Positions 9,056 through 18,180 are shown, counted from the first letter of the stretch. The stretch: 64,000 bases of DNA from Streptomyces sp. B1I3 (GCF_030816615.1 NZ_JAUSYD010000001.1:1922001-1986000), one strand, 5' to 3'. The notes: generated by a model from the letters alone, not told the origin. Program-made: numbers and translations.

Positions 9056-11032
9056 CTACGTGAAGATGGGCAACATCTCCTGGTCGTTTGGAAGCGTCTC
9101 GTTTCCGGCGGGCAACGGTACCCGGGCACCATGCCGGACTGGCCGGACCAGGCTGTGGGTGCGCATGGACTCAAGGACGTCCTGGCGTGCCACCCTCCGC
9201 CGGCACCAGCGTTCGAACCACCAGTCGGCAATCCTGGCGTCTGCCTCAGGCAGTTCGGGATTAAGTAGGTACTCCGGTTTCTCGTCGATGCCGAGTGAGT
9301 AGTCCCGCAGGTTTTCGACCAACGGAACGCCGTAGAGGATACGTTCACGTCCGTGCCTGAGAAGGTCGTTGGCGGGCCACCCAAGTGCGGCGATTCCTAG
9401 CCTTACTTTACGCAGACGGGGGCTGACGCCTTCACCGAACAGATTGTTGACTCGTACGAGCGATCCGCGCAGGGCTGAGAGCCGGACAAGTGCTTCGACG
9501 GTCTCACTGGAGAAATGGGAGGTTCCAAAGGAGCGCGACCGCCCAAGTTCATGGAATCCCATCCGGTTTTCCCTCCTTCCTCCCATAACCTCGGCGGGCC
9601 AAAACAACCGGTTGTACTGGCTCGAACCAGTACCGTAGAGCGAGGTGGTTCCGATGAAGGAGAGGCGCGGCTCGCGCAGGATCGGACGGCCAGCCATCGC
9701 GGAGGCGATTTCACTGGGGCGTGCGTACTTGCTGCGGTAAGCAGCCAGCACTGTCGGTGAGACGGCTAGGGCCCCTACTAGCTTGCCCGCCACCAGCGCG
9801 TTATAGGGTGCTACGGCTCCACAGACGGTGAGGTCGGCGATCACGGTGCCGACCCGCTCTCCTCGTGTACGGCGGATCACACGGCGCATCTGTGCCCGCG
9901 CCTTCGAGTCCGAGAAGGCTTTGGCAAGTCCTTCGGCTGTGGGGGGAGAGAGGTACGCCCCAAGGAGGGTGACGACCTCCAAGGTCTCGGCGAGCGCTGC
10001 TGCTCGCTTACTGCGAAAGAGGTCCGTTGTGGCCCTATCCACCCACGCATCACGCTCTATGTTGCGGACCTCGCGAATAGTGCTGGCCTGGTGATGCCGC
10101 TGACGATGCCGTTCTGCGTCAGCCCGCAGTTGGCCGATCACTTCCGAGGTGGGCGCCGCTAGGTCGGTCGGCTGAAGGACCCCGTCACGGAGGAGATCGT
10201 CAACGTAGATCTCTTCCTGCTGAGTCTTGATTCGTCGGGCAAGCCAGCGAGCGATATCGGCAGTCGGTGCCGCCCGCACGTGCTCGAGAAATTGGTCTGT
10301 TTCCCAGCCCATCCAGTGGTCGCGCTCGGCAATCTGGACAACCGGACTGGAGATGGCCGCCAGTCCAATGACAGCGTGGTACTCAGTGGCTGCGTCCCGG
10401 ATCAGGATTGGCATTGAACGGCCAGGCACGGTTGCATAAGCGTTGGACCAAGTGTGACGGAAGTATCGCCAGATGTCGTGCAGCTTGAAGCCTGTCAGCT
10501 CGCAGGTCGAGGAGTCGACGATCTGAACGTACGGGCTGATGACCTCCGTGGTCACGCCAGCACTCTGCAGTGCGTCCGCCAGCTCCCGGCCGTCGCGCAT
10601 CAGGTCGAAGATGGAGATCAGCCGGTCGCCGTGCTGGTGCGTGCGCTCCATCCTCTCGACGAAGCGCCGAACGCTGCTCTGCCTAAGCTGCTCATCTCGA
10701 CGCAGATGCTCCTGCCGTTGGACACGGGCTTTCTCTGTCTCCCGGTCGCCGCTCGCCAGCGGGGGTGTGAACACGGGCCCGGGCTTGGCGGCCTGAATTG
10801 TCCAGCCTTGATCTACCAGATCGATGGCCGTGTAAGCAGCTGCCGCGAGCAGCGGCTGCTCATACAGGTTTTTGATCTTGGCTGCCTGGATCCAGTGATC
10901 GCGGCTGTTCACCCCCATGGATTCAAGCGGAGCGCTCGCCAGCAGTGTGCAGAGGCGAGCGAACGCCTGCGTCTCCTGGCGGGAGGCGTCGGCGGGGAGG
11001 CTGAGGGTGACGGGCTTGGCCTCTTCTTTCAT
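9056..11032 (-). CDS. DUF4338 protein, DruA-like
   Basis: 658 residues from the ATG at 11032. Conserved blocks I associate with long DUF4338/DruA proteins are present: DIWRYFRHTW (about 186-195), a RDHWMGW block (237-243) after a VIGLAAISSP strand, CGAVAPYNALVAGK (404-417) and TTSLYGTGSSQYNRL (462-476). DUF4338 is the hallmark of DruA in type I Druantia; its biochemical activity is unsettled. The start at 11032 overlaps the stop of the GHKL gene (ATGA), which is stronger evidence than the ATG at 11068. It is the last gene of a three-gene leftward operon. The identification rests on remembered motifs, not a profile search. Confidence 0.75.
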   Translation of the reverse strand: MKEEAKPVTLSLPADASRQETQAFARLCTLLASAPLESMGVNSRDHWIQAAKIKNLYEQPLLAAAAYTAIDLVDQGWTIQAAKPGPVFTPPLASGDRETEKARVQRQEHLRRDEQLRQSSVRRFVERMERTHQHGDRLISIFDLMRDGRELADALQSAGVTTEVISPYVQIVDSSTCELTGFKLHDIWRYFRHTWSNAYATVPGRSMPILIRDAATEYHAVIGLAAISSPVVQIAERDHWMGWETDQFLEHVRAAPTADIARWLARRIKTQQEEIYVDDLLRDGVLQPTDLAAPTSEVIGQLRADAERHRQRHHQASTIREVRNIERDAWVDRATTDLFRSKRAAALAETLEVVTLLGAYLSPPTAEGLAKAFSDSKARAQMRRVIRRTRGERVGTVIADLTVCGAVAPYNALVAGKLVGALAVSPTVLAAYRSKYARPSEIASAMAGRPILREPRLSFIGTTSLYGTGSSQYNRLFWPAEVMGGRRENRMGFHELGRSRSFGTSHFSSETVEALVRLSALRGSLVRVNNLFGEGVSPRLRKVRLGIAALGWPANDLLRHGRERILYGVPLVENLRDYSLGIDEKPEYLLNPELPEADARIADWWFERWCRRRVARQDVLESMRTHSLVRPVRHGARVPLPAGNETLPNDQEMLPIFT

Positions 11033-12486
11033 GACTTCTGGAGCATCCGTCCGTAGGTTTTGCTCCATAGTCTCAGGAGGTCGTCACAGTCGTGACCATC
11101 GCTGACCAGGAGGGTCGTGGTGCGGGCGAAGGACAGGAGGAACAGTTCGAGTGCCGTGCGCAGATCTTTCCCTGCCTCGTCACTCAGCGCCTGCAGAGGA
11201 CGGTACAATGCCGCGAAAGCCGGATGATCAATATTGAGCGTGACATCGAGCGTGCGCCGCTTCAGGGCCGAGGTGAACATCGTCTCGATCGGCAGTTGCT
11301 CGGACCCGATCCTGTAGCTCAGGGCGCCCGACCCCTTGCCGGTCGACCGGATCACGGGCAGGTCCGCGTCCGCGGCCTCCGCTATGCGGCAGGACGTCTC
11401 TGTTGCCGCCTGGAACTTCACCTCCTCGAAGGCCTGACGTACGCGCGCATTCAACAGCCGGGCGATCGATTCCAGCTCCGGCCCCAGGGCCTCCTGAAGT
11501 TCTTGAGACGGCCGGATCCCCTGCTTGTTTACCGTGATTCCAAAGTGCTCATCGAGGACAGGGTCGAAGTCGATCTCACATCGCCACCAGTCGTCGTAGT
11601 TTTCCTTGCGCTTCGCCCCCATGAGATGCCAGCCACTCGCGATCTCTCGGCCGGCACGCAGGATGGAGACGCCTGCCCCGCCGACGATGCCCATGCGTCG
11701 TTTGGTCACGTTGTCTAGGTGATGCCAGTGCTGAACCGGCAGCATCACAAACCGGACGGAGACGAAGGCCGTCTTGCCCGCTGAGGTGGCAAGTTCGTAC
11801 CGGATCGGCTCGAAGGCCAGCCGCGCGCTGCGGCCCTCGACTTTGGTCGTGAGGAGCGTGGGATCGATTGGGTCGACACGCTTCCCATTGATGGTCAAGG
11901 TCAGTCCGCCGCTGCTTAGGAAGCGGCGGTACAGACGTCCGAGGTCACGACGCAAGGCCCGCTCAAGCCAGGCGAGGCGCCGATACTCGATGCGGTCGCA
12001 GTTCAGCCAGACCACCCGGCACCCCGAGCCCACAGTACTGCCAGATAGGCGACGGGCACGAAGATCGACTGGGGCACCAGCAACGACCGCGTCAACATCC
12101 AAAAAGACCTGATATGCACTGCGGTTGTTCTGCCAGGCCGTTACCTCGATCCGTCGAGCTTGGCTCAGCGATGCGGCGGGCAGCCCCATGCCGAACCGCC
12201 CGAACGACCGTCGCTCGTCGAAGCGTGACGAACCACCGAAGCGGAGACACGCCTCGATCTCGGAACGCGACATCCCGCGGCCGTTATCCTCGACACAGAT
12301 CTCCGGATCACCGTCCGCCTTGGCTCGGACAACCGTGATCGCGACCTCGGTCGCTTCAGCTTGGAGGGAGTTGTCGACGAGTTCCGCCAGGGCGGTCGAG
12401 AGGCTGACGTAGCCTGACTCCCGAATCGCACGGATGAAGTTGGAGGAGACCAGGAGGTCGTCCTTCCGGTGCGTCTGCTGGCCCAT
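11029..12486 (-). CDS. GHKL (MORC/Hsp90/MutL-type) ATPase
   Basis: 485 residues. The Bergerat ATP-binding fold is clear: N-box ALAELVDNS (about 32-40), G1 box EDNGRGM (66-72) and G2 box GRFGMGL (96-102). A transducer-like middle region follows, with a KRRMGIVGGAGVSILRAGRE segment, then a helical tail. There is no histidine-kinase H-box or receiver, so it belongs with MORC/Hsp90-like ATPases that clamp or remodel DNA or proteins. The ATG at 12486 is preceded by GGGAG; the upstream ATG at 12534 lacks a good site. Its stop overlaps the DruA-like start, implying a working pair. GHKL ATPases are recurrent in prokaryotic anti-phage systems. Confidence 0.85.
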   Translation of the reverse strand: MGQQTHRKDDLLVSSNFIRAIRESGYVSLSTALAELVDNSLQAEATEVAITVVRAKADGDPEICVEDNGRGMSRSEIEACLRFGGSSRFDERRSFGRFGMGLPAASLSQARRIEVTAWQNNRSAYQVFLDVDAVVAGAPVDLRARRLSGSTVGSGCRVVWLNCDRIEYRRLAWLERALRRDLGRLYRRFLSSGGLTLTINGKRVDPIDPTLLTTKVEGRSARLAFEPIRYELATSAGKTAFVSVRFVMLPVQHWHHLDNVTKRRMGIVGGAGVSILRAGREIASGWHLMGAKRKENYDDWWRCEIDFDPVLDEHFGITVNKQGIRPSQELQEALGPELESIARLLNARVRQAFEEVKFQAATETSCRIAEAADADLPVIRSTGKGSGALSYRIGSEQLPIETMFTSALKRRTLDVTLNIDHPAFAALYRPLQALSDEAGKDLRTALELFLLSFARTTTLLVSDGHDCDDLLRLWSKTYGRMLQKS

Positions 12487-12575
12487 CGCCACTCCCATGA
12501 CTTGCTCAAATGCCTGCACTGAGAGTAGCTGCATCGAGGCGGCCTGGGAAGTAGATCATCTTGGTGCGGCAGAGG

Positions 12576-12959
12576 TCAGGCTGACCTGGTCCCGATCGTG
12601 ACCGTGATCCGCTTGGTTTTGGCCGGTTCGACCAGGTCCAGGCCCGACCCATCCGCCATCAGGAGACGGGCTGTAGGGCGATTGGCCCCAGCAACGAACC
12701 GGTAGGGCTCCGCGGACTCGAGCAGGACAACCCGACCCGTGCGCTGCAGATCGAACGAGATGACATAGCTCGTCGTGTCGACACGGAGGGTGCGATCGAC
12801 GACGTCCGCTGCTGTCACCACCTCCCCCGCTAGCGCCTCTAGAGGCGGCAGCATCATCTTCAGCGAGTTGATGCCAAGCACCTGGAGTACGGAGATCCTC
12901 TGCCCCATGAAGGGCTCCAGCAGATGCATGATCTCTGCTGCTGACTGGATGGTGGCCAT
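12576..12959 (-). CDS. Small unknown protein heading the GHKL/DUF4338 operon
   Basis: 127 residues from the ATG at 12959. The N-terminal half looks helical (SAAEIMHLLEPFMGQ) and the C-terminal half beta-rich (TLRVDTTSYVISFDLQ, then VVLLESAEPYRF). No known family was recognised and there is no signal peptide. The gene ends 89 bases before the GHKL start and is in the same direction, so it is probably the first gene of the operon. An upstream extension to 13097 is open, but that part is low-complexity and arginine-rich like non-coding shadow. It may be a small adaptor or regulator of the ATPase; this is inference. Confidence 0.6.
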   Translation of the reverse strand: MATIQSAAEIMHLLEPFMGQRISVLQVLGINSLKMMLPPLEALAGEVVTAADVVDRTLRVDTTSYVISFDLQRTGRVVLLESAEPYRFVAGANRPTARLLMADGSGLDLVEPAKTKRITVTIGTRSA

Positions 12960-13461
12960 GCAAGCATCATGACGGATGGAGGAGCCATGCAGGCGCCGGG
13001 CTGATCGATTGCCCCCTTGATAGCTCAGTGAGGGACGCCCTCCGTGGGAGAAACTCGAAGTTTCACGATGGTTCGCTGCCCCCTTGGTAACCGGCACACC
13101 TTCTCCTCAGCCTCGATCCACCGCGTGAATCCTGATCCGTTTTAGGATGATTTGACGGTTTCGGCTAGAGATGGGTGCCGGATGGCCGGTCCGGTGGCGG
13201 GGTCTCCGAGGTCCTTCAGACCGCGGGCGGGCAATCGGTCCGGCTGGTCAGTGCGCAGGCGGTGACGACCGCACGCCGACCTTCGGGCCGTCACGGCGGA
13301 GGCTGAGCGGCGCATCGATTTCCGCAGCGTCATCCCCTTCCAGCCCAGCATGTGCACACCCCTTGAGCGTCGCCTTGCTGAGTGATCGGACTGCCCGCAG
13401 ATGGAATATGCAATGCGTTCGTTCGATTGGTCTTCTTGCAGAGATCACGGGAGGGGTGCTG
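12960..13461. other. Divergent intergenic region
   Basis: This 500-base stretch separates the leftward defence operon from the rightward DUF5655 gene. The plus frame is open from 13171, but that sequence reads as arginine-rich shadow and lacks a ribosome site, so the gene is taken to begin at 13462. Promoters for both directions must lie here; I could not identify convincing -35/-10 pairs. Confidence 0.4.
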
Positions 13462-14397
13462 GTGGCGGAGCTGATGATGTTCCGGCAGGACGCGGACGGA
13501 CGGGACGTCGAGCTGGCCGGCTCGAATGTGGCGCTGGAGGTGGAGCTGCAGCGGCGGGTCGAGGCTGGTCTGGAGCAGATGTTGGGCGTCCGGTTCCTAG
13601 CGTCGGAGTATCCGACCGGTCCGTGGCACCGAGGGCGGATCGACACCCCTGGGTTGGACGAGAACGGCAGCCCGGTGGTGATCGAGTTCAAGAAGGGCTC
13701 GGACAGCGGAGTGATGTCCCAGGCGGTCTCCTACCTGTCCTGGCTGGAGTCGGCGCAGTACGAGTTCGATGCGCTCGTCCGGACGGTGCTGGGCGCGGAA
13801 GCCGCCGAGTCCGTCGACTGGCGTCGTCCGCGGATGATCTGCATCGCGGCCGGCTTCTCCCACCACGACCGGGTGGCCGTGCAGCGGCTGCCCGAGCGGA
13901 TTGACCTGGTGCGCTACCGGATCTTCGACGGTGGCCTGCTGGGGCTGCTGCTCGTGGACTCCGCGACCGGCTTCCCGAGCGCTGCCTCATCTCGCCGCGG
14001 CCGGAAGCAGGCACCCGTGGCGGACAGCGTGCCGACGGCTTCGGTGGTCTCTCCGCCTGCGGGTGGAGGACAGGTGCCGGAGTGCCTGCGGCACCTATAC
14101 GCGGAACTGGACGAGGCGCTCACGGCGTGGGGCGATGTGGAGGTGGCGTCGCTGCGGCACTACATCGCCTACCGGCGGTTGGTGAACGTGGCGTCGGTGA
14201 TCTTCCGTCCGAAGCACGAGGCGATCCTGGTGTACCTCAGACTCGACCCCGACACGGTCGAGCTGGAGGAGGGCTTCACCCGGGACATGCGCGGTATCGG
14301 ACACCTCGGGACCGGCGACCTGGAGGTCCGTATCGTCTCGGCAGCCGACTTGGAGAAGGCGGCGCCGCTGATCCGGCGGGCGTTCGAGGCGGCCTGA
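13462..14397 (+). CDS. NucS-like PD-(D/E)XK N-domain with C-terminal DUF5655
   Basis: 311 residues. The N-terminal part carries RIDTPGLDEN followed by PVVIEFKKG, the D...ExK core of PD-(D/E)XK nucleases of the NucS/RecB type, then QAVSYLSWL typical of the family. A proline-rich linker near residues 175-205 leads to a C-terminal DUF5655 domain (YIAYRRLVNVASV, then IGHLGTGDLEVRIVS). It is thus a likely DNA-binding or DNA-cleaving protein; the substrate is unknown. GTG at 13462 was chosen because GGAGGGG lies just upstream. It is convergent with a DNA methyltransferase gene, with a shared terminator between, which suggests but does not prove a restriction-modification-like pairing. Confidence 0.75.
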   Translation: MAELMMFRQDADGRDVELAGSNVALEVELQRRVEAGLEQMLGVRFLASEYPTGPWHRGRIDTPGLDENGSPVVIEFKKGSDSGVMSQAVSYLSWLESAQYEFDALVRTVLGAEAAESVDWRRPRMICIAAGFSHHDRVAVQRLPERIDLVRYRIFDGGLLGLLLVDSATGFPSAASSRRGRKQAPVADSVPTASVVSPPAGGGQVPECLRHLYAELDEALTAWGDVEVASLRHYIAYRRLVNVASVIFRPKHEAILVYLRLDPDTVELEEGFTRDMRGIGHLGTGDLEVRIVSAADLEKAAPLIRRAFEAA

Positions 14398-14410
14398 CAT
14401 AACAGGAGGT

Positions 14411-14446
14411 GCGGCTGGTGCATCAGTTAGTCGATGCACCAGCCGC
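14411..14446. terminator. Bidirectional terminator between convergent genes
   Basis: A perfect 14-bp stem, GCGGCTGGTGCATC (14411-14424) with GATGCACCAGCCGC (14433-14446), and an 8-base loop. It stands between the DUF5655 stop and the methyltransferase stop and is followed by CCCTTT on the plus strand, so it could end transcripts from both sides. Confidence 0.85.
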
Positions 14447-14494
14447 CCCTTTGGCGTCTGTGGGCCGCCGGCCCCGGCCTCTCCGCTCTCACGC

Positions 14495-15241
14495 TCATGC
14501 CTCCGGTCCGGCCAGCTCGAAGTCGGCCTTCGTCAGTTCGGCCCGCAGCCGCTCCTCGGCGACGTCGGCGTAGTGCGCGGACAGCTCGACGCCCACGAAG
14601 CGGCGTCCCTCGCGCAGGGCCGCGACCCCGGTGGAGCCGCTGCCGGTGAACGGGTCGAGGACGGTGCCGCCCTCGGGGCAGACCTGGACGAGCTGCTGCA
14701 TGACCTCGACTGGCTTCTGGGTGATGTGAACCCGGCCCTTGCGGGGCTGGGAGGCGATGTAGTGGCCCGGCAGGTAGAGGTCGCGGGTGTTGTCGAGGGA
14801 GCCCTTGACCCCCCAGATGATGAACTCCGAGTCCTGCTTCGGCCCGCCCTTGCGGGGCCGACTGGACGGCTTGATCCACGGAATCGTGCCGCTCCAGGTC
14901 CATCCCGCCATCTGCAGTGCGTCGGAGGTGGTCGGCTCCTGTCGCCAGTCGGTGAAGACCATCGCGACCGCGTGCTCGGTCGAGGCCCGGTACGCCTCGG
15001 TGAGAAGTTCGGTGAGCCAGGAGCGGTAGGAGCGCTGGTCGCGGTTCTCGCCCGGGAAGTTGGCGAGGTCGTGCGCCGAGTTGCTCGTGACGTACTTGGC
15101 GCGGGCGGTACGGCCGGTTCGATCGGAGCTGGTGCGGCCCCCGGAGTTGTACGGCGGATCGGTGATCACCGCCTGGACGCTCTCGTCCGGGAAGGACTTC
15201 AGGACGGTCAGGGCATCGCCTCGGTGCAGCGTGTAACTCAT
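14495..15241 (-). CDS. Beta-class DNA (N4-cytosine or N6-adenine) methyltransferase
   Basis: 248 residues. Motif IV, DPPYNS, lies near residue 30 and motif I, DPFTGSGST, near residue 205, the permuted order of beta-class amino-methyltransferases. The central segment contains the target-recognition region and the C-terminal QKPVEVM...GRRFVGVEL blocks complete the SAM site. The ATG at 15241 follows AGAGGCCCC; a frame extension to 15559 is open but non-conserved. DPPY fits N6-adenine or N4-cytosine methylation; the target sequence cannot be read from the gene. Such solitary enzymes occur in prophages and defence islands. Confidence 0.9.
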   Translation of the reverse strand: MSYTLHRGDALTVLKSFPDESVQAVITDPPYNSGGRTSSDRTGRTARAKYVTSNSAHDLANFPGENRDQRSYRSWLTELLTEAYRASTEHAVAMVFTDWRQEPTTSDALQMAGWTWSGTIPWIKPSSRPRKGGPKQDSEFIIWGVKGSLDNTRDLYLPGHYIASQPRKGRVHITQKPVEVMQQLVQVCPEGGTVLDPFTGSGSTGVAALREGRRFVGVELSAHYADVAEERLRAELTKADFELAGPEA

Positions 15242-15743
15242 GGGGCCTCTTTTCGGGCGCGGCGGACTCAGGACCTGCTCCGGACAACGCTCAACGGCGT
15301 GCATCCGGTGCGAGGTTGCAGCGGAGGTTAACGGCGAGTTCCGGCCGCGCCCAACGAGGTGGCTCCCTGCTTCGGGCCCCTGGATGGCAGTCGTTTGGTG
15401 CGGCCGGAATCCCGGTCTACTGTCTCGCCGTGTCACCGGGAAGGAGCGCTGCTCCACCCCCGTTGAGCTGTGCTTATCCGTGCTGTCTCGTCCAATCGGG
15501 CGGCGTCGGAGGCATGTTGCCCATCTGCCCGCGAGCGCCGTGAGGAGGCCCATGTGCACTGCCTGAGATTACGAGCGCGGCTGGCTGCCGCGCGTGACCT
15601 GAAACCGGCGTCCTGGAGCTACCAACTCCTCTGACCCGGGCCCGCCGAGAGGCGGATGCACATCGGCGCGGTGCCGACGGCGGCCGCATGTTGAGCGCAC
15701 GGACCTGAGCCGCGCCCCCTGCTGACCTTTCTCCGCGAAACCG

Positions 15744-15772
15744 TTGACACCGGGGTAACACCCTCGCAATAT
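15744..15772 (+). promoter_or_regulatory. Candidate promoter of the gentisate operon
   Basis: A consensus TTGACA at 15744-15749 is followed 17 bases later by CAATAT (15767-15772); a better TATGAT at 15770-15775 would need a 20-base spacer. A transcript would start just at or inside the palindrome at 15785-15806 and run into the flavin hydroxylase gene. Confidence 0.5.
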
Positions 15773-15784
15773 GATCCGTACACC

Positions 15785-15806
15785 AATGATTAGCGTACTG
15801 ATCATT
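15785..15806. promoter_or_regulatory. MarR-type operator palindrome
   Basis: A 22-bp imperfect palindrome whose half-sites, AATGATTAGCG and (reverse complement of the right half) AATGATCAGTA, agree at 9 of 11 positions. It is AT-rich in a GC-rich setting and lies immediately downstream of the candidate promoter, where a bound repressor would block transcription. The MarR protein encoded at 19148-19597 is the likely ligand-responsive binder; the assignment is inferred from family habit. Confidence 0.7.
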
Positions 15807-15866
15807 TCGGCGACGCTTCTCGTCGCCTTCCATCGGTGTCCTCCACTTCCCTGCCAAGGAGGCCAT

Positions 15867-17081
15867 ATGTCCGTGACCCCTGTTCCACTCCGCATCGCCG
15901 TGGTCGGCGGCGGTATCGGCGGTCTGGCCGCGGCGCTGTCCACCGCCCGCGCCGGTCACCATGTGACCCTGGTGGAACGCGCCGCCCAGTTCGGGGAGAT
16001 CGGAGCCGGCCTGCAGCTCGCCCCGAACGCTTCTCAGGCCCTCGAAGAACTGGGGGTGCTCGATGCGGTCCGGCGCACCGCGGTCGCCCCGCCCCGGCTC
16101 GTGATGATGGACGCCCTGAGCGGAGAGCAGGTCACCTCTCTCGATCTCCGCAGCCCGGGGTACACCGAGCGCTTCAGCCATCCCTACCTGGTCACGCACC
16201 GCACGGATCTCCACGCCGCGCTTCTCGCGGCCTGCCAGGAACACCCCGCCATCACGCTGCGCACCGGACACACCGTTACGCACGCCGAGCAGGACGACTT
16301 TGCGGTGCACCTGCATTTCGCCGAGACTGCGACAGAACTGACGGCCGACGCGGTCGTGGCGGCGGACGGCCTGCACTCGCGGCTGCGCCAGGCCTTGGTC
16401 GGTGACGGGGAGCCGGTCTGCTCGCGCTACGTGGCGTTCCGCGGAGCCCTTCCCGCGGACAAGATGACCGGCCGGATGTCACAGCACGCCGCTTCCGACG
16501 CGGTGATGGTCTGGGCCGGACCACGCATGCACCTGGTGCAGTACCCCGTACGGCGCGGCGAGCTCTACAACCAGGTCGCGGTGTTCGAGAGCGACCACTA
16601 CACACCGGACTCCGACGCCTGGGGCACCGAGGCCGAGCTCGAGGAACGCTTCGCGGGAACCTGCCAGGCCGTGCGTGACGCCCTGCCACTGATAGCGCGG
16701 GACCGGCGCTGGCCTCTGTTCGACCGTCTCCCCATCGACAACTGGGTGCACGGCCGGATCGCGCTGCTCGGCGATGCCGCGCACCCGATGTTGCAGTACC
16801 TGGCCCAAGGCGCCTGTCAGGCACTGGAGGACGCGGTCGCCCTCGGAGGGGCTCTCGGCCGGTTCACCGACCCAGCCGACGCCTTCACCGCGTACGCCGA
16901 TCAGCGCAGGGAGCGTGCGGCACGCATCCAGACCAACGCCCGCCGCTTCGGTGAGATCTGCCACCTGGAGGGCATGGGGGCGACCTTGCGCAACCAGCTC
17001 TTCGCGTCACGTAAGCCCGAGGACTTCGACGACGTCTCCTGGGTGTGGACGCCGTCCCCAGCCACCGCGCCCACCCCGTGA
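15867..17081 (+). CDS. FAD-dependent 3-hydroxybenzoate 6-hydroxylase-like monooxygenase
   Basis: 404 residues, a class A flavoprotein hydroxylase. The N-terminal Rossmann motif VVGGGIGGLAAALS binds the FAD ADP part, AADGLHSRLR (about residue 166) is the DG motif, and LLGDAAHPMLQYLAQGACQA (about 300-320) is the GD motif; MLQYLAQGACQA is characteristic of 3-hydroxybenzoate 6-hydroxylases. The expected reaction is NADH- and O2-dependent para-hydroxylation of 3-hydroxybenzoate to gentisate; salicylate 5-hydroxylation is a less likely alternative. The ATG follows AAGGAGG at ideal spacing. It heads an operon with gentisate dioxygenase (23 bases downstream) and the hydrolase, under the palindrome at 15785. 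Confidence 0.85.
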   Translation: MSVTPVPLRIAVVGGGIGGLAAALSTARAGHHVTLVERAAQFGEIGAGLQLAPNASQALEELGVLDAVRRTAVAPPRLVMMDALSGEQVTSLDLRSPGYTERFSHPYLVTHRTDLHAALLAACQEHPAITLRTGHTVTHAEQDDFAVHLHFAETATELTADAVVAADGLHSRLRQALVGDGEPVCSRYVAFRGALPADKMTGRMSQHAASDAVMVWAGPRMHLVQYPVRRGELYNQVAVFESDHYTPDSDAWGTEAELEERFAGTCQAVRDALPLIARDRRWPLFDRLPIDNWVHGRIALLGDAAHPMLQYLAQGACQALEDAVALGGALGRFTDPADAFTAYADQRRERAARIQTNARRFGEICHLEGMGATLRNQLFASRKPEDFDDVSWVWTPSPATAPTP

Positions 17082-17104
17082 TCGAGCAACCGCAGGAGGA
17101 CACC

Positions 17105-18145
17105 ATGACGACCGACGAACTCGCGTACAAAGCCCTGCCGGGCCTGGGTGCGGCTCCGCTCTGGCGCTTCTACGGGAACCTGTTCCCCGCCCAGCCGAAG
17201 AGCCGCGCCGTTCCCTACCGCTGGAGCTGGCAGGAACTGCGGCCCCTCCTGCTGCACTTCTCCCAGACCCTCTCGCTGGAAGAGGCCGAACGCCGGGTCC
17301 TCATGCTCGTCAACCCCGGTCTGAGCGATCCCCCGGCCACCGTCAACACGCTCTACGCCGGACTGCAGATCATCCTGCCCGGCGAGACCGCGCAGGCCCA
17401 CCGGCACACCTCCAACGCCTTCCGCTACATCCTGGAGGGCAGCGGCGCGTGGACGACGGTCAACGGGGAGCGCGTCTTCATGGCTCCGGGTGATCTGCTG
17501 CTCACCCCGGGATGGCACTGGCACGACCACACCCACGAGGGCGACGCGCCCATGATCTGGCTCGACGCCCTCGACTACCCGCTGGTCAACGCCCTGGAAG
17601 CCGGCTTCTACGAGAAGTTCCACCAGCGCCTCCAGCCCGTTACCCGAGCGGACGACGCGGGCAGCAGGCAGTTCCTCCACGGCAGGCTCAATCCCGTCTG
17701 GCTCTCGCAGGACGGGCCCAACTCCCCCGTCACCCGCTACACCTGGCAGGAGACCCAACGGTCACTGGAGGGCATCGCCGACGCGGCCGAGGGAAGCGAC
17801 GTCGACGGCATCGTCCTGGAGTACACCAACCCGTGGACGGGCGGCCCGGTCATGCCCACAATCGGCTGCCGCGTCCAGCGCCTGCGCCCCGGATTCCAGG
17901 GAGCAGGCCGTCGGCACACGGCCTCCACCATCTTCAACGTCGTCCGCGGTGAGGGCGCCACGATCGTGGACGGCGTACGACTGGAGTGGGGCGAGCACGA
18001 CACCTTCGCGGTGCCCGGCTGGGCCTCCTACCGTCATCTGAACGCCTCCGCCTCCGCCGACGCGGTCCTGTTCTCGTACAGCGACGAGCCGGTCATGCGC
18101 TCCCTCGGCCTCTACCGCACCGAAGACGCCGACCCCGGCGCCTGA
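17105..18145 (+). CDS. Gentisate 1,2-dioxygenase
   Basis: 346 residues, the usual size. It is a double-cupin enzyme: the first cupin holds AQAHRHTSNAFRYILEG with the iron-binding HxH, followed by WHWHDHTHEG; the second has the related RHTASTIFNVVRGEG. It opens the ring of gentisate between C1 and C2 to give maleylpyruvate, using Fe(II) and O2 in the cytosol. The ATG follows GGAGGACACC. Position between the hydroxylase and the FAH-fold hydrolase supports the assignment; 1-hydroxy-2-naphthoate dioxygenase is a related alternative. Confidence 0.9.
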   Translation: MTTDELAYKALPGLGAAPLWRFYGNLFPAQPKSRAVPYRWSWQELRPLLLHFSQTLSLEEAERRVLMLVNPGLSDPPATVNTLYAGLQIILPGETAQAHRHTSNAFRYILEGSGAWTTVNGERVFMAPGDLLLTPGWHWHDHTHEGDAPMIWLDALDYPLVNALEAGFYEKFHQRLQPVTRADDAGSRQFLHGRLNPVWLSQDGPNSPVTRYTWQETQRSLEGIADAAEGSDVDGIVLEYTNPWTGGPVMPTIGCRVQRLRPGFQGAGRRHTASTIFNVVRGEGATIVDGVRLEWGEHDTFAVPGWASYRHLNASASADAVLFSYSDEPVMRSLGLYRTEDADPGA

Positions 18146-18180
18146 TCTCCCCCACCCCGACACTCAACAAGGAGGCCACG

